A stretch of 64,000 bases of DNA from Pseudomonas sp. 30_B. Lineage in GTDB: Bacteria > Pseudomonadota > Gammaproteobacteria > Pseudomonadales > Pseudomonadaceae. The DNA is taken from the NCBI RefSeq assembly GCF_017491605.1, contig NZ_JAFGYY010000002.1:248001-312000 (forward strand), written 5' to 3'. A model generated the notes under the pieces. The model was not told the DNA's origin. It was given only the letters and a program-made list of their open reading frames with translations, and searched no databases. Shown here piece by piece: positions 63,381 through 64,000 of the stretch. Every line of letters begins with the position of its first letter. Within the stretch, counting starts at the first letter, position 1. Position numbers and translations under genes: made by a program.

Positions 63381-64000
63381 ATGCAATTCGACTGGTCCTA
63401 CTTCTTCTCCCTGTTCTCCTTGCCGGATTTCTGGAAGGCCTGCGTCACGGTGATCGAACTGAGCGCCCTGACCTGGCTGATCGGCATGGTCCTGGGCTTC
63501 CTCCTCGCCTGTGCCAAGCTCTCGGGCTCGCGCTGGCTGCGTGTGCCGACGGCGCTGTACATCTGGTTCTTCCGCAGCGTGCCGCTGCTGGTGCTGGTGG
63601 TGTTCGTCTACAACCTGCCGCAACTCTTCCCGGCCAGCGGCGCGCTGCTGTCCGATCCGTTCATTTCCGGCCTGCTCGCCCTGGTGCTGACCGAGGCGGC
63701 GTACATGGCCGAGATCCATCGCGGCGGCCTGATCTCCGTGGCCAAGGGCCAGAAGGAAGCCGGTCGCGCCCTGGCCATGGGCGGCATCGGCATCCAGCGC
63801 CTGATCGTCATTCCGCAGGCGTTCCGTATCTCGCTGCCGACGCTGATCAATGAGTACGTCACCGTGGTCAAGCTGACCTCGCTGGTCTCGGTGATCTCCC
63901 TCACCGAACTGCTGCAGGTCGGCGAGCGCCTCTATGCGCAGAACTTCCTGGTGATGGAAACCCTGTCGGCGGTCGCCATCTACTACGTGCTGATCGTCAC
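63381..64000 (+). CDS. Amino acid ABC transporter permease (partial)
   Basis: The frame runs from ATG at 63381 (MQFDWSYFFSLFSLPDFWKA) to the window end, giving ~206 residues of a HisM/GlnP-type permease. Visible are the first membrane segments, the family stretch YIWFFRSVPLLVLVVFVYNLP, and the coupling motif EIHRGGLISVAKGQKEAGRALAMGGIGIQRLIVIPQAFR. The C-terminal end is off the window. It follows the binding-protein gene after a hairpin. Confidence 0.92.
   Translation, partial: MQFDWSYFFSLFSLPDFWKACVTVIELSALTWLIGMVLGFLLACAKLSGSRWLRVPTALYIWFFRSVPLLVLVVFVYNLPQLFPASGALLSDPFISGLLALVLTEAAYMAEIHRGGLISVAKGQKEAGRALAMGGIGIQRLIVIPQAFRISLPTLINEYVTVVKLTSLVSVISLTELLQVGERLYAQNFLVMETLSAVAIYYVLIV

Overview
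The window reads as chromosomal DNA of a high-GC, metabolically versatile Pseudomonas. Three things point there: the complete bkdR / bkdA1-bkdA2-bkdB-lpdV locus with its typical layout, the quiC-TetR / aroE-aroQ quinate-shikimate block, and many Pseudomonas-style REP palindromes (GTAGGAGCG...) in the gaps between genes. A relative of the P. nitroreducens / P. citronellolis group would fit, but that is inference. I see no rRNA, tRNA, transposase, integrase or CRISPR array.

Layout. (1) 0-3.4 kb: quinate/shikimate catabolism (3' end of quiC, a TetR regulator, aroE and aroQ). (2) 3.8-9.5 kb: branched-chain keto acid dehydrogenase operon with its Lrp-type activator BkdR. (3) 10-14.3 kb: a DUF2790 small secreted protein, then codB, a PucR-type regulator and codA for cytosine use, preceded by a perfect 21-bp palindrome. 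(4) 14.6-21.3 kb: housekeeping and accessory genes (UvrD-like helicase, FKBP isomerase, two LysR regulators, class IV aminotransferase, quinone reductase, methyltransferase-like membrane protein).

(5) 21.5-38.3 kb: the most unusual block, a catabolic island. It has a LuxR-type regulator, a KshA-like Rieske oxygenase, two dimeric-barrel-type proteins, a medium-chain reductase, two SDRs, an HSL-type esterase, a RibBA-like protein that has lost catalytic residues in both domains, an old-yellow-enzyme-type reductase, a tyrosine-phosphatase/autotransporter fusion, a DUF1329/DUF1302 envelope pair and a KstD-like flavin dehydrogenase. A shared sequence, ATCGTCYG-N3-GGAC, occurs in both divergent promoter regions of the island and again beside the regulator gene. 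I propose that it is one regulon for a hydrophobic, probably alicyclic (steroid- or terpenoid-like) compound.

(6) 38.4-46.5 kb: nitrogen-compound catabolism. An RpiR regulator leads an operon of cysteine hydrolase, glutamine-synthetase-like ligase, N-formylglutamate-amidohydrolase-like enzyme and an APC permease, flanked by ornithine cyclodeaminase, an Lrp regulator and an M14 carboxypeptidase. (7) 46.5-53.7 kb: an AraC regulator and a run of envelope genes (two beta-barrel proteins, two lipoproteins, a DUF1254 protein, a periplasmic protein) with no obvious cytoplasmic enzyme. (8) 53.8-60.9 kb: a polyamine-type ABC importer and an AruI-like thiamine-diphosphate decarboxylase with a divergent LysR regulator. 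(9) 61-64 kb: a possible leader peptide, a TIM-barrel isomerase-like protein and the start of a polar amino acid ABC importer, cut by the window end.
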